This document shows positions 6,425 to 12,673 of a stretch of 12,673 bases of DNA, in pieces (position 1 is the stretch's first letter; each line of letters starts with the position of its first letter). Below the pieces are notes generated by a model, which searched no databases, was not told where the DNA came from, and saw nothing but the letters and a program-made list of their open reading frames with translations. Both the position numbers and the translations under genes were made by a program. Source of the stretch: Candidatus Zipacnadia bacterium (lineage in GTDB: Bacteria; Armatimonadota; Zipacnadia; Zipacnadales; UBA5352); assembly GCA_029820915.1 (NCBI GenBank), contig JALGUI010000067.1, forward strand, positions 1 through 12,673. Direction: 5' to 3'.

Positions 6425-7304
6425 GGCGCTGCGGGGTCGCATCGACACCGCCGAGAGCCTGCACTCGGTGGTCACCACCATGAAGGCCCTCGCGGCCGTC
6501 AGCATCCAGCAGCTCGAGGGCGTGGTGCGCTCCATCAACGAGTACAACCGCACGGTCGAGTTGGGCCTGCGGGTGCTGCTGACCAAGCGGCCGGAGGGCG
6601 TCGAGCTGGTCGAGCCGGTGCTCAGCGACGCGCTCGGCGTCGTGGTCTTCGGCTCCGACCAGGGCATGTGCGGACAGTTCAACGAGGACATCGTCTCGCA
6701 CGCCGTCGAGGACATGGCGCAGCTCGGCATTGAGGGCGGCAAGCGGGCCGTGCTGGCCGTCGGCGCCCGCACCGTGGCGCAGATCGAGGACGCCGGCCTC
6801 GCCCTCGACGACTTCCTGGGCACGCCCGCCTCGCCGGACAGCATCACGCCGGCGGTGCAGCACATCGCCATGCAGGTCGAGCGCTGGCGCACCGAGAGGC
6901 ACTTCGACCGCGTGGTCCTCTACTACAACCGGCGGGACTCGAGCGGGACCTACCGCCCGACCACACAGCGGCTGCTGCCCATCGACCGCGAGTGGCTCGG
7001 GCGCATCGAGCGCAGGAGCTGGCCCACGCGTGTGCTGCCCACCTTCTCGATGCCCTGGCGGCCGCTGTTCGCGCGCCTCATGCAGCAGCACCTGCTGGTC
7101 ACCATCTACCGCGCGGTGGTGCAGTCGATGATGAGCGAGCACACCGCGCGCATGGCGTCGATGCAGGCGGCGGAGAGCAACATCGAGGAGCGGCTCGACG
7201 AACTCCAGCTCGCCTTCCGCCAGACCCGCCAGTCGGCCATCACGTCGGAGCTGCTGGACATCGTCTCGGGCTTCGAGGCGGCGCGCACCTCGCGCGACCT
7301 GTGA
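6411..7304 (+). CDS. atpG: N-type ATPase gamma subunit AtpG
   Basis: This is the central rotor shaft, 297 residues. The N-terminal helix METVEALRGRIDTAESLHSV and TMKALAAVSIQQLE, and the C-terminal helix ending ELLDIVSGFEAAR, would form the coiled-coil shaft. The middle (VVVFGSDQGMCGQFNEDIV) is the Rossmann-like globular domain. The AAVSIQQ/ELGL style matches N-type rather than ordinary F-type gamma. The start ATG overlaps the end of atpA by 14 nt and is preceded by GGGGGA with a 5-nt spacer. It is the last gene of the operon, followed by a double hairpin and then a gene on the opposite strand. Confidence 0.94.
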   Translation: METVEALRGRIDTAESLHSVVTTMKALAAVSIQQLEGVVRSINEYNRTVELGLRVLLTKRPEGVELVEPVLSDALGVVVFGSDQGMCGQFNEDIVSHAVEDMAQLGIEGGKRAVLAVGARTVAQIEDAGLALDDFLGTPASPDSITPAVQHIAMQVERWRTERHFDRVVLYYNRRDSSGTYRPTTQRLLPIDREWLGRIERRSWPTRVLPTFSMPWRPLFARLMQQHLLVTIYRAVVQSMMSEHTARMASMQAAESNIEERLDELQLAFRQTRQSAITSELLDIVSGFEAARTSRDL

Positions 7305-7340
7305 TCGTCCCCCACGCGTGTACGCTCCCAGAATGCATGT

Positions 7341-7352
7341 CGGGCTGGAAGC
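7341..7352 (+). repeat. 12-bp copy of the atpC/atpQ palindrome half
   Basis: cgggctggaagc at 7341-7352 is the exact reverse complement of gcttccagcccg at 2245-2256. The copies sit in the two notable non-coding gaps of the ATPase region. This copy lacks the second palindrome arm and runs straight into the terminator hairpins. Confidence 0.5.
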
Positions 7353-7378
7353 TGAGAGCGCGCAGGAGCGCGCTCTCA
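7353..7378. terminator. Hairpin 1 after atpG (11-bp perfect stem, 4-nt loop)
   Basis: tgagagcgcgc (7353-7363) pairs perfectly with gcgcgctctca (7368-7378) around the loop agga. It lies between the convergent genes atpG and 7442-8833, so it probably acts in both directions. No T-run follows on either strand, as is common in GC-rich genomes. Confidence 0.7.
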
Positions 7379-7418
7379 CCTGCGTCTGATCCCGCCCGGC
7401 GGCGGGATCAGACGCAGG
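7379..7418. terminator. Hairpin 2 after atpG (18-bp perfect stem, 4-nt loop)
   Basis: The 18 bases 7379-7396 (cctgcgtctgatcccgcc) pair perfectly with 7401-7418 around the loop cggc. It begins directly where hairpin 1 ends and lies 23 nt before the minus-strand stop at 7442. It is very strong for an intrinsic terminator and probably stops transcripts from both sides. Confidence 0.75.
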
Positions 7419-7441
7419 CCGACCTACGCGAGTAATCCGGG

Positions 7442-8833
7442 TTACACAGTCCCCGCGCGCTTCGCGCACAGCAGCATGGTCGGCGCCGAACTCGCCGGAC
7501 TATCGGCGGCCAGGTAGGCGGTGAGCGCCAGCTCGTACGCCCGCCGGTCCCACTGCGATAGCGCGGCCCAGTCGCGGGACACCGGCGAGTGCTTGAAGTC
7601 CTCGCTCTCGGCGACGCGCGCGGCCATGAGCGGCGCCTGCTCGTCCCCGTTCCACATGACCGCCAGCCACGTGTTGGCCATGCGCATCATGTCCTCGTCG
7701 GTGAAGACCACGCCGCGGCGCGCGGCCTCGATGGCGAGGCTGACGTCGATGTGGCCGTGGCTGGTGTCCTCCCAGCCTGAGCCGCCCGGCTCGCCGAACT
7801 CCACCCAGTCCCAGTAGCGCCACCGCCAGGCGTCGTGCTCCTCGTCCAGCACGAGGAAGCTACGGAAGTAGCGCGTCATCTGCTCGGCGCGCTCGCCCAT
7901 GAGCGGGTGCGCGCCCTCGACCTCGGCGAGCACCAGCCAGGCCCGCGCCAGCGCCCCGAACTGGTTGTGCGGCATGATGCGGTTCGGGAAGCGGTCGGTC
8001 ACCTTGGGCTCGAAGCGGTACGCGCCCCCCAGCTCGCCCATGTCCAGCCAGTCGCGCTCGTTCTTCTCGAACACGTGGCGATTGATAAAGACCAGGAACT
8101 CGTCGGCGTCGGCGCCGAACTCGTCCTGCAGCTCAGGGCTCGTCTTCACCGCCTCGATGAACAGCGCGACCGCGTAGACAAACATGCCCTGGTGGACGGT
8201 GAACTCGATGGGCTCGGGCGCGACGGTGCGCACCATGAAGCGGTCGCCCTGGTGCGTCGCGCCGGTGATGGTGAATCTGAAGGGCACGATCTGCGTGACG
8301 GCCATGCCGTGCTCGTACGCGATGCCGTCGGCGATGACCTCTCGCGTGTCCCAGCCTACCACCCGGAACGCGTCCGCGCTCTCATGGAACTCAATGAGAT
8401 ACGTGTGCCCGGTGCACTGCTGGAACTCGCCGCTGCGCGTGTTCTTCTGGAAGGCCGGCTCGATGGCCGCGTCGGAGACGTTGTGCAGCCGCTCGGCCCA
8501 GGCCACGGCGGTCGAGTAGGTCTCGGTCTGCCAGCTCAGGTAGCCGTCACCATCGGGGTCCGATGCGTTGGCCATGATGCGCCTGAAGTGGTCGCGGATC
8601 TGCTCCAGCCAGTGCGTGTCGCCGGTGACCTCCCAGAGCATTGCGTAGTCGTGGATGATGGAGCCCTCACCCCAGCCCAGCGAGCCGGAGTCCGGCTTGT
8701 CCGAGTGGCCGATCCCCTCGTTGCGTTCGAGGTCATAGGCCTTGTACGCCTCGTTCAGCGCCGCCACGTCGAGCTGCGCCCACCCGGACACTGCGCTCAT
8801 CAGGATGATGCCTCCCACCAGCATCTCACGCAC
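7442..8833 (-). CDS. Secreted (alpha/alpha) six-hairpin-like protein, possible carbohydrate enzyme
   Basis: This encodes 463 residues with an N-terminal signal peptide (MREMLVGGIILMSAVSGWAQ, cleavage near WAQ), so it is exported. I chose GTG 8833 because AGGAGG (8848-8843) sits 9 nt upstream; a TTG at 8839 would be too close. The body alternates helical, aromatic-rich stretches (WLEQIRDHFRRIM, TAVAWAERLHNV, GALARAWLVLAEVEG, DVSLAIEAARRGVVFTDEDM), as in six-hairpin glycosidase, epimerase or polysaccharide lyase toroids. A beta-rich insert lies around 165-215. The charged motif EDTSHGHID (about 355-363) is a good active-site candidate, and GGSGWEDTSHG suggests it lies at the toroid mouth. I cannot name a family or a substrate. 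Its neighbours (hydrolase, propeller, reductase) favour a role in sugar breakdown. Confidence 0.8.
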   Translation of the reverse strand: MREMLVGGIILMSAVSGWAQLDVAALNEAYKAYDLERNEGIGHSDKPDSGSLGWGEGSIIHDYAMLWEVTGDTHWLEQIRDHFRRIMANASDPDGDGYLSWQTETYSTAVAWAERLHNVSDAAIEPAFQKNTRSGEFQQCTGHTYLIEFHESADAFRVVGWDTREVIADGIAYEHGMAVTQIVPFRFTITGATHQGDRFMVRTVAPEPIEFTVHQGMFVYAVALFIEAVKTSPELQDEFGADADEFLVFINRHVFEKNERDWLDMGELGGAYRFEPKVTDRFPNRIMPHNQFGALARAWLVLAEVEGAHPLMGERAEQMTRYFRSFLVLDEEHDAWRWRYWDWVEFGEPGGSGWEDTSHGHIDVSLAIEAARRGVVFTDEDMMRMANTWLAVMWNGDEQAPLMAARVAESEDFKHSPVSRDWAALSQWDRRAYELALTAYLAADSPASSAPTMLLCAKRAGTV

Positions 8834-8955
8834 GCGCAACCGCCTCCTCTCGCGCTGTCAGCGCAGGCAGATTGCCCATCGCGACCGTCCTCACCTGCCC
8901 CGACGGAGAGGTGCAGGGGGCGAGGCAGGGAACGTCAGGGCGAGGAGGGAGTGTC
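8834..8955. other. Divergent intergenic region between the secreted protein and the hydrolase
   Basis: These 122 bases must hold the start signals of both flanking genes. Good ribosome-binding sites are visible at both ends: AGGAGG at 8848-8843 for the minus gene and AGGAGGG at 8943-8949 for the plus gene. No clear -35/-10 pair is visible on either strand. The right half has repeated GGGCGAGG/CAGGG-type purine runs (about 8915-8949). Confidence 0.4.
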
Positions 8956-10080
8956 ATGAGCGACCGGCAACGCTTCGTGTCGGGCCGTGACGACGGCCGG
9001 TTCGGGAGCACCGCGGGCTTCATCCATGCGTCGCTGAAGGCGCTCGACCAGCCGCTGGCGTTCGACCCGGAGATGCCTGCCGGGGACCTGCCGCGCTGGC
9101 GCGAGCAGGTGCGCGGGCGGCTGCGCGAGCTGTTGCGCTTCCCGGAGATCCCGCCGCAGCCCGAGCCGCGTATGCTCTGGAGCGAACCGCGGGACGGCTA
9201 CGAGCTGCAGAAGTGGGAGGTCTACCCCGAGCCGCTGGCGGTGGTGCCCTTCCTGGTGCTGATCCCGGACGATATCCCGACGCCCGCGCCGGCGGTGCTG
9301 TGCTTCCCGGGCTCGAGCCGCACGAAGGAGGGCCTCGCGGGCGAGGTGGAGGAGTCCGACGACCGGCACTGGGAGCGGAACACGATGGCGCTGCGCTACG
9401 CCCGCGCGGGCATCGTGGCCATCGCCGCCGACAACCCCGGCGTCGGCGAGCTGCGCGGTAACGTCGAGCCGAACCGCGCGGTGCCGCCGATGAACCTGCT
9501 GTGGCTGGGGCGCAACTTCGAGGGCCTCACCACGCTGCACAAGCTGCCCATGCTGGAGTGGGCGCGCAGCCGGCCGTGGATCGACGCGGAGCGCATCGCG
9601 GTGAGCGGGCACTCGCTGGGCGCGAAGCCGGCGCTGAACATGACGGTGCTCGACGAGGGCATCCGTGCACTCGTCTACAACGACTTCGTGTGCGACTTCC
9701 GCGAGCGCACGATCGCGATGAATCTGGAGCTGATCGCACTCCACCAGTACATCCCGGACTTCTGCCGGTGGCTCGACTCGCCGGACCTGCTGGCGGCGGC
9801 CGCTCCGCGACACGTGCTGATCACGGAGGGTGGCCGCACCGTGCACATCGAGCGCATACGGCGCGCGTGGGAGATGCTCGGCGCCGCGGGCAACTTCGAG
9901 GTGCATTACTACCCGCGCTACGCCGATGCGGCCGAGCGCCTGCACGAGGACGAGCCGATGCCCGAGGGCCTGACGATGGAGGAGTACTTCGAGTACGCGA
10001 ACATCGACGTGGCGCAACACGCCTTCAAGCACGAGGTCGCGGTTCCGTGGCTGGCACGGGTGCTCGAGGCCGGGACATGA
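8956..10080 (+). CDS. Alpha/beta hydrolase (acetylxylan-esterase/dienelactone-hydrolase-like)
   Basis: This is a 374-residue serine hydrolase with no signal peptide, so probably cytoplasmic. ATG 8956 is chosen for AGGAGGG six nt upstream; the open frame before it is non-coding. The core shows PFLVLIPDDIPTPAPAVLCFPG (central strands, oxyanion region), YARAGIVAIAADNPGVGELRG, and the nucleophile elbow SGHSLGAK with Ser220. LITEGG after the sixth strand may hold the acid residue, and His355 or His359 (QHAFKHEV) is the likely catalytic His. The layout resembles Abhydrolase_7/acetylxylan-esterase-type enzymes that deacetylate or de-esterify plant polysaccharides; this is by general likeness only. 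The gene converges on the beta-propeller gene with only 3 nt between stop codons. Confidence 0.82.
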   Translation: MSDRQRFVSGRDDGRFGSTAGFIHASLKALDQPLAFDPEMPAGDLPRWREQVRGRLRELLRFPEIPPQPEPRMLWSEPRDGYELQKWEVYPEPLAVVPFLVLIPDDIPTPAPAVLCFPGSSRTKEGLAGEVEESDDRHWERNTMALRYARAGIVAIAADNPGVGELRGNVEPNRAVPPMNLLWLGRNFEGLTTLHKLPMLEWARSRPWIDAERIAVSGHSLGAKPALNMTVLDEGIRALVYNDFVCDFRERTIAMNLELIALHQYIPDFCRWLDSPDLLAAAAPRHVLITEGGRTVHIERIRRAWEMLGAAGNFEVHYYPRYADAAERLHEDEPMPEGLTMEEYFEYANIDVAQHAFKHEVAVPWLARVLEAGT

Positions 10081-10083
10081 CGC

Positions 10084-11305
10084 TCACAGCAGCTCCGCCA
10101 GGTCGGCGATGAACACGTCGCGCACGCCGCCCGGGCAGGCGTTGAAGGTAACGTGGCGGAAGTCGCGGCTCCACGCCGGGTGCGGGTCCACGCGCAGCAC
10201 CTTCTTGTCGCCATCGTAGTCGGGCTGCGTGCGGATGCGCGCCACGCGCGTCTCCTCGCCGGTCGCGAGGTCGAGCAGGCGGATCGGCGTGGTGCCGTCC
10301 TCCCAGGCGAGCGGGCCGTGGGCCGTGCGCGTAGACGTCCGTCACGACGTGGCGCCCGTTCGGGTGCAGCGACGGATGCCCGGAGCCCTCGAGGTCGGGG
10401 TGCATCGCCCGCAGATCGCTGCCGTCGTAGTTGGCCGACACGAGCCGCATGTTCTCGCCATCGAGCTTCAGGTTCACCATGACGCGCTCGCCATCGGGCG
10501 TCCAGTTCGGGTGGTGGCCGCCGCGCGCCCAGACCGCTCCGGGGATCGCGCAGTGGATCTCGGCGCCGTCCGGCCGCATAGTGATGACCGAGTTGCGGCG
10601 CGACACCCACGCGTCGTCGTCGTGTGGGCTCCAGCGCACCACGAACGCCAGCCGCGTGCCCTGCGGGTTCCACTTGACGTGGAAGCCGTAGAGGTCGCCG
10701 CCCGCGAGCTCGGCCGGGTCCAGGGCCGCCTCGAGGATCTGTGCGAAAGACGCGACCAGGGTGGTCTCGCCGGTCGCGATCTCGGTCACGTAGAGCCCGT
10801 CGTCGTCAACCGCACCGGGGTTGGCCGGGATGTGCTCGTCGGGCGCGATCACCCCGTAGCCATGCTGGGTGCGCCGCGTGCGCCGCAGGCACGGAGAGGC
10901 CAGCTTCGTCCCGTCGGGCGAGACCATGTACAGCTCGCCCTCGATCTCCCTGCGCTCACCGGAGAGCGGATCGAGGCGCACGCTGAAGGGCTCCCAGCGC
11001 TCGACGTGCATGTCGATGAAGAGCAGCTCGCGGTCGCTCGGGCCCCACTGCACCTGCGCCCCGAGCTGGGTGTCCCAGCCGTGCGTGACGGCCACGACCT
11101 CCGCCTCGCCCGTCTCGAGGTCGATGACCACCACCTCGGCCGCCTCGCCCGCGACGGGCATGCGGTCCTCGGCGGGCAGCCGGGTGAGCCCGACATAGCG
11201 GCCCGACGGGCTGATGGGCGAGGTGTCGAAGAAGCGATGAAAGCACCGGTCGATGCCCGCGGTAATGCGCCAGCGCGGGAAGTGCGCGTCCAGGTCCATG
11301 GCCAT
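10084..11305 (-). CDS. Beta-propeller protein (oligogalacturonate-lyase/TolB-like), frameshifted by a 7-bp duplication
   Basis: Corrected length is 404 residues, with no signal peptide. Repeated blade motifs are visible: SPISPSGRYVGLTR, VQWGPSDRELLFID, HHPNWTPDGERVMVN, GHPSLHPNGRHVVTD and PHPAWSRDFRHVTFN. These are typical of WD40-like/TolB propellers and of PL22 oligogalacturonate lyases, where histidines next to the SPDG turns help bind a metal. An exact 7-bp tandem duplication at 10314-10327 breaks the frame near residue 327. With one copy removed, GPLAWEDGTTPIRLLDL to IADLAELL follows and ends at 10084. As written, the last 75 or so residues are lost and the wrong frame runs on to 10025, inside the hydrolase gene. 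ATG 11305 has GGAGG 8 nt upstream. The lyase assignment is tentative; the propeller fold is safe. Confidence 0.82.
10314..10327 (-). repeat. 7-bp tandem duplication that breaks the beta-propeller gene
   Basis: ggccgtg occurs at 10314-10320 and again at 10321-10327 (CACGGCC twice on the coding strand). With one copy the codons read TAC GCG CAC GGC CCG CTC GCC TGG GAG, a smooth continuation (YAHGPLAWE) into the rest of the last blade. Confidence 0.92.
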
Positions 11306-11523
11306 TGCGGTCTCCTCCCGTTGGCGTGGACCGACCTGCCCGTGCGCCCCCCTGGGTGGCCGGCACCGTCTGCGCCCCCGTGGCCCACAGCACACAACGC
11401 GAGGCGTGGCATCATGCCCGGTGCAAGCAGGCCCTTGCGGCCCGGTGCTCGAGCCAGGTTCTCCGCCCCCTGGGCATGAGCCATTTGCGGCCGGCGCCGG
11501 CCCAGCACAACGCTATCCTGCGG
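11306..11523. other. Intergenic region between the pseudopilin and the beta-propeller gene
   Basis: These 218 bases carry no ORF with coding character. A 14-bp palindrome, ggccggcgccggcc at 11489-11502, lies 22-35 nt beyond the pseudopilin stop and could form a short GC-only terminator hairpin for it, without a T-run. The left end holds the GGAGG ribosome-binding site of the propeller gene (11318-11314). No clear promoter is visible. Confidence 0.35.
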
Positions 11524-12189
11524 CTACTGCAGCGGGAACCAGTAGGTCGGCTTCATGAGCTCCTGTACGCTCAACCACTTGGCGTGGCCGTCCGCGAAGG
11601 CGTTGTTGAGCCCGCCGTTGTGGATGCCGGTCTCTTCGTGGTTGTACATTGTGCTCATCCTCGCCGAGGTAGTCTGCGGGAAGAAACGCCAGCACAGACC
11701 CATGGCCGAGGAGTCGGTGTAGCCGAGCACATTGCGCATCCACCAATACCCCAAGCTCCCCTCGGTGACGACGATGCGCTCAGCGGGCTGCTGGACCTCC
11801 TGCTCGGGAATGCCCTCATAGATCGTGCCGGTGCGCGGGGGCGAGATCTGCTGGCCGGGGAAGTAGCCGAACTGGATGTTGTAGGCGTACCCGGTGGGCC
11901 ACGAGGGGTTGGACGGGCACCTGATAACCTGCTGGTTGTTGATGTATGGGGCGAGGAAGTATGCGTACCAGGTGCCCCAGGGGCTGAAGTTGGTCGAGTA
12001 CGGGTAGAAGCCGTCGTAGTCGCTCTTGTACATCTCCACGGCCAGACCGATCTGCTTGGTGTTGCTCAGACAGGAGGTCGCCCGCGCCTTCTCGCGTGCC
12101 CTGGCGAATACCGGGAACAGTATCGCCGCCAGAATAGCGATGATGGCGATCACCACCAACAACTCAATCAACGTAAAGCCACGTCTCAC
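11524..12189 (-). CDS. Prepilin-type cleavage/methylation, H-X9-DG pseudopilin-like protein
   Basis: This is a 221-residue protein of the type II/IV pseudopilin-like group (DUF1559-like). The N-terminus MRRG-FTLIELLVV has the prepilin peptidase site after Gly and the +5 Glu, followed by a hydrophobic helix (LLVVIAIIAILAAILFPVF) that anchors it in the membrane or a filament. The RAREKAR-SCLSN-KQIGLA segment follows. The C-terminal part holds the H-X9-DG motif (His190, Asp200-Gly201) and is rich in aromatic residues. Bacteria of these phyla carry many such genes; their function is largely unknown (surface or secretion filaments). GTG 12189 is chosen because GGAGG sits 8 nt upstream; a GTG at 12198 would overlap that site. 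A strong promoter lies about 80 nt upstream. Confidence 0.92.
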   Translation of the reverse strand: MRRGFTLIELLVVIAIIAILAAILFPVFARAREKARATSCLSNTKQIGLAVEMYKSDYDGFYPYSTNFSPWGTWYAYFLAPYINNQQVIRCPSNPSWPTGYAYNIQFGYFPGQQISPPRTGTIYEGIPEQEVQQPAERIVVTEGSLGYWWMRNVLGYTDSSAMGLCWRFFPQTTSARMSTMYNHEETGIHNGGLNNAFADGHAKWLSVQELMKPTYWFPLQ

Positions 12190-12211
12190 CTGTGACACCT
12201 CCGTTTGCCGC

Positions 12212-12244
12212 GGGATAGAGCGATACGCACTTCACGGCTATCCC
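12212..12244. promoter_or_regulatory. 7-bp inverted repeat in the pseudopilin mRNA leader
   Basis: gggatag (12212-12218) and ctatccc (12238-12244) are perfect inverted copies separated by 19 nt. The element lies between the predicted transcription start and the ribosome-binding site of the pseudopilin gene. It could be a leader stem-loop or an operator; I recognise no known riboswitch. Confidence 0.4.
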
Positions 12245-12270
12245 TCGGCTCATGCTGACACAACCGTTTC

Positions 12271-12298
12271 ATCATACTAACGTACAGCGAAATGTCAA
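12271..12298 (-). promoter_or_regulatory. Sigma70-type promoter for the pseudopilin gene
   Basis: Reading the minus strand, TTGACA (12298-12293) is a perfect -35 and TATGAT (12276-12271) a five-of-six -10, separated by 16 nt. The local sequence is strikingly AT-rich for this window. Transcription would start near 12264, giving a leader of about 75 nt before GTG 12189. It is the only textbook promoter I see here. Confidence 0.75.
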
Positions 12299-12370
12299 CC
12301 CTCGTTTCCCCATGCCCCACAGGCCCTATGACAGACGCGCCATTGGTGCGCACCGCTACCCCCCCACCTC

Positions 12371-12673
12371 TCATTCGAGCGCGCCCAGCGCCACGATCGC
12401 GTCCTGCATCTCGCGGCGCAGGTCCAGCATGGCGTCGATGTCCTCGTCCGTGCGGCGGAAGCTCCCATCCGTCTCGCGCGTTGCCCCTACTCCAGCGCGC
12501 GATACCGCCTGAGCAGGCCCTGCAGCTCCGACAACACCTCGGCCGACACCTCGCCGTCGCGGCGATAGCGGTAGAGTATCCGACCGAAGTGATCGTTGAG
12601 CTGCTGCAGAGCACGCGGCGGCCCTCCCGGCGTCCAGCCGCCCACGACGATCTGGCGGATCGTGATGTCGGCG
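12371..12673 (-). CDS. C-terminal part of an unrecognised protein, cut by the right edge, possibly frameshifted
   Basis: Entering from the right edge, one minus-strand frame reads ADITIRQIVVGGWTPGGPP, then LNDHFGRILYRYRRDGEVSAEVL, and stops after RRYRALE at 12487. Just beyond, another frame has equally strong coding character (G/C third positions, charged helical residues): ETDGSFRRTDEDIDAMLDL, then RREMQDAIVALGALE, ending at 12371. No start codon with a ribosome-binding site explains the second piece as its own gene. One extra base near 12489 (GAG-GTA instead of GAG-TAG) would join the two. I do not recognise the family. The protein may simply end at 12487 instead. Confidence 0.5.
   Translation of the reverse strand, partial: RRHHDPPDRRGRLDAGRAAACSAAAQRSLRSDTLPLSPRRRGVGRGVVGAAGPAQAVSRAGVGATRETDGSFRRTDEDIDAMLDLRREMQDAIVALGALE

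Noticed and set aside
7835..8959. Long plus-strand open frame opposite the secreted protein gene
   Set aside because: Complement of a real gene with a signal peptide, ribosome-binding site and conserved-looking motifs; the plus frame has none of these.
10229..11479. Plus-strand frame opposite the beta-propeller gene
   Set aside because: Antisense shadow. The minus strand shows repeated propeller-blade motifs and a good ribosome-binding site.
12190..12270. A known riboswitch (such as cyclic-di-GMP) in the pseudopilin leader
   Set aside because: Only a 7-bp inverted repeat is visible; conserved riboswitch core sequences are absent.
1..12673. CRISPR array, tRNA or rRNA genes, insertion sequence, prophage or toxin-antitoxin genes
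   Set aside because: I found no regularly spaced repeats, tRNA-like cloverleaf, transposase or integrase motifs, or typical small gene pairs.

Overview
The window is very GC-rich bacterial DNA. The best clue to the organism is the pseudopilin-like protein at 11524-12189. It has the FTLIELLVVIAII leader, then FPVFARAREKAR and a SCLSN-KQIGLA stretch, and ends with an H-X9-DG motif. From memory this wording is typical of Armatimonadota, with Planctomycetota/Verrucomicrobiota-type bacteria as the fallback. That placement is inference.

Layout. 1-152 (minus) is the N-terminus of an aldo/keto reductase. From 380 to 7304 (plus) lies a complete N-type ATPase operon in the canonical order atpD-C-Q-R-B-E-F-A-G. 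Its genes overlap or abut, except for a 63-nt gap between atpC and atpQ that holds a small palindromic repeat. There is no separate delta gene (atpH); instead atpF has a delta/OSCP-like C-terminal part. Two strong back-to-back hairpins (7353-7418) close the operon and serve the convergent gene on the other side. Next come a secreted, probably six-hairpin (alpha/alpha)-fold protein (7442-8833, minus), a divergent alpha/beta hydrolase (8956-10080, plus), a beta-propeller protein resembling oligogalacturonate lyase/TolB (10084-11305, minus), the pseudopilin (11524-12189, minus) behind a clear sigma70-type promoter, and a broken or partial gene at the right edge (12371-12673, minus).

The N-ATPase would couple ATP hydrolysis to Na+ or H+ export. 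The flanking genes look like carbohydrate (possibly uronate) utilisation functions and have no evident mechanistic link to the ATPase.

The most notable signal is a set of small tandem duplications. An exact 8-bp duplication (553-568) shifts the frame inside the beta subunit gene atpD. An exact 7-bp duplication (10314-10327) shifts the frame inside the beta-propeller gene. In both, deleting one copy restores a continuous family-typical protein. A 21-bp tandem repeat (342-383) doubles the atpD ribosome-binding site and TTG start. An 18-bp near-exact duplication flanks the palindromic element between atpC and atpQ. A further possible one-base frameshift lies in the right-edge gene. These are either real mutations (decay or slippage) or assembly errors, and reads would decide. 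I see no clearly new multi-gene system. No gene-free stretch exceeds 300 bases; the longest are 153-379, 11306-11523 and 12190-12370.
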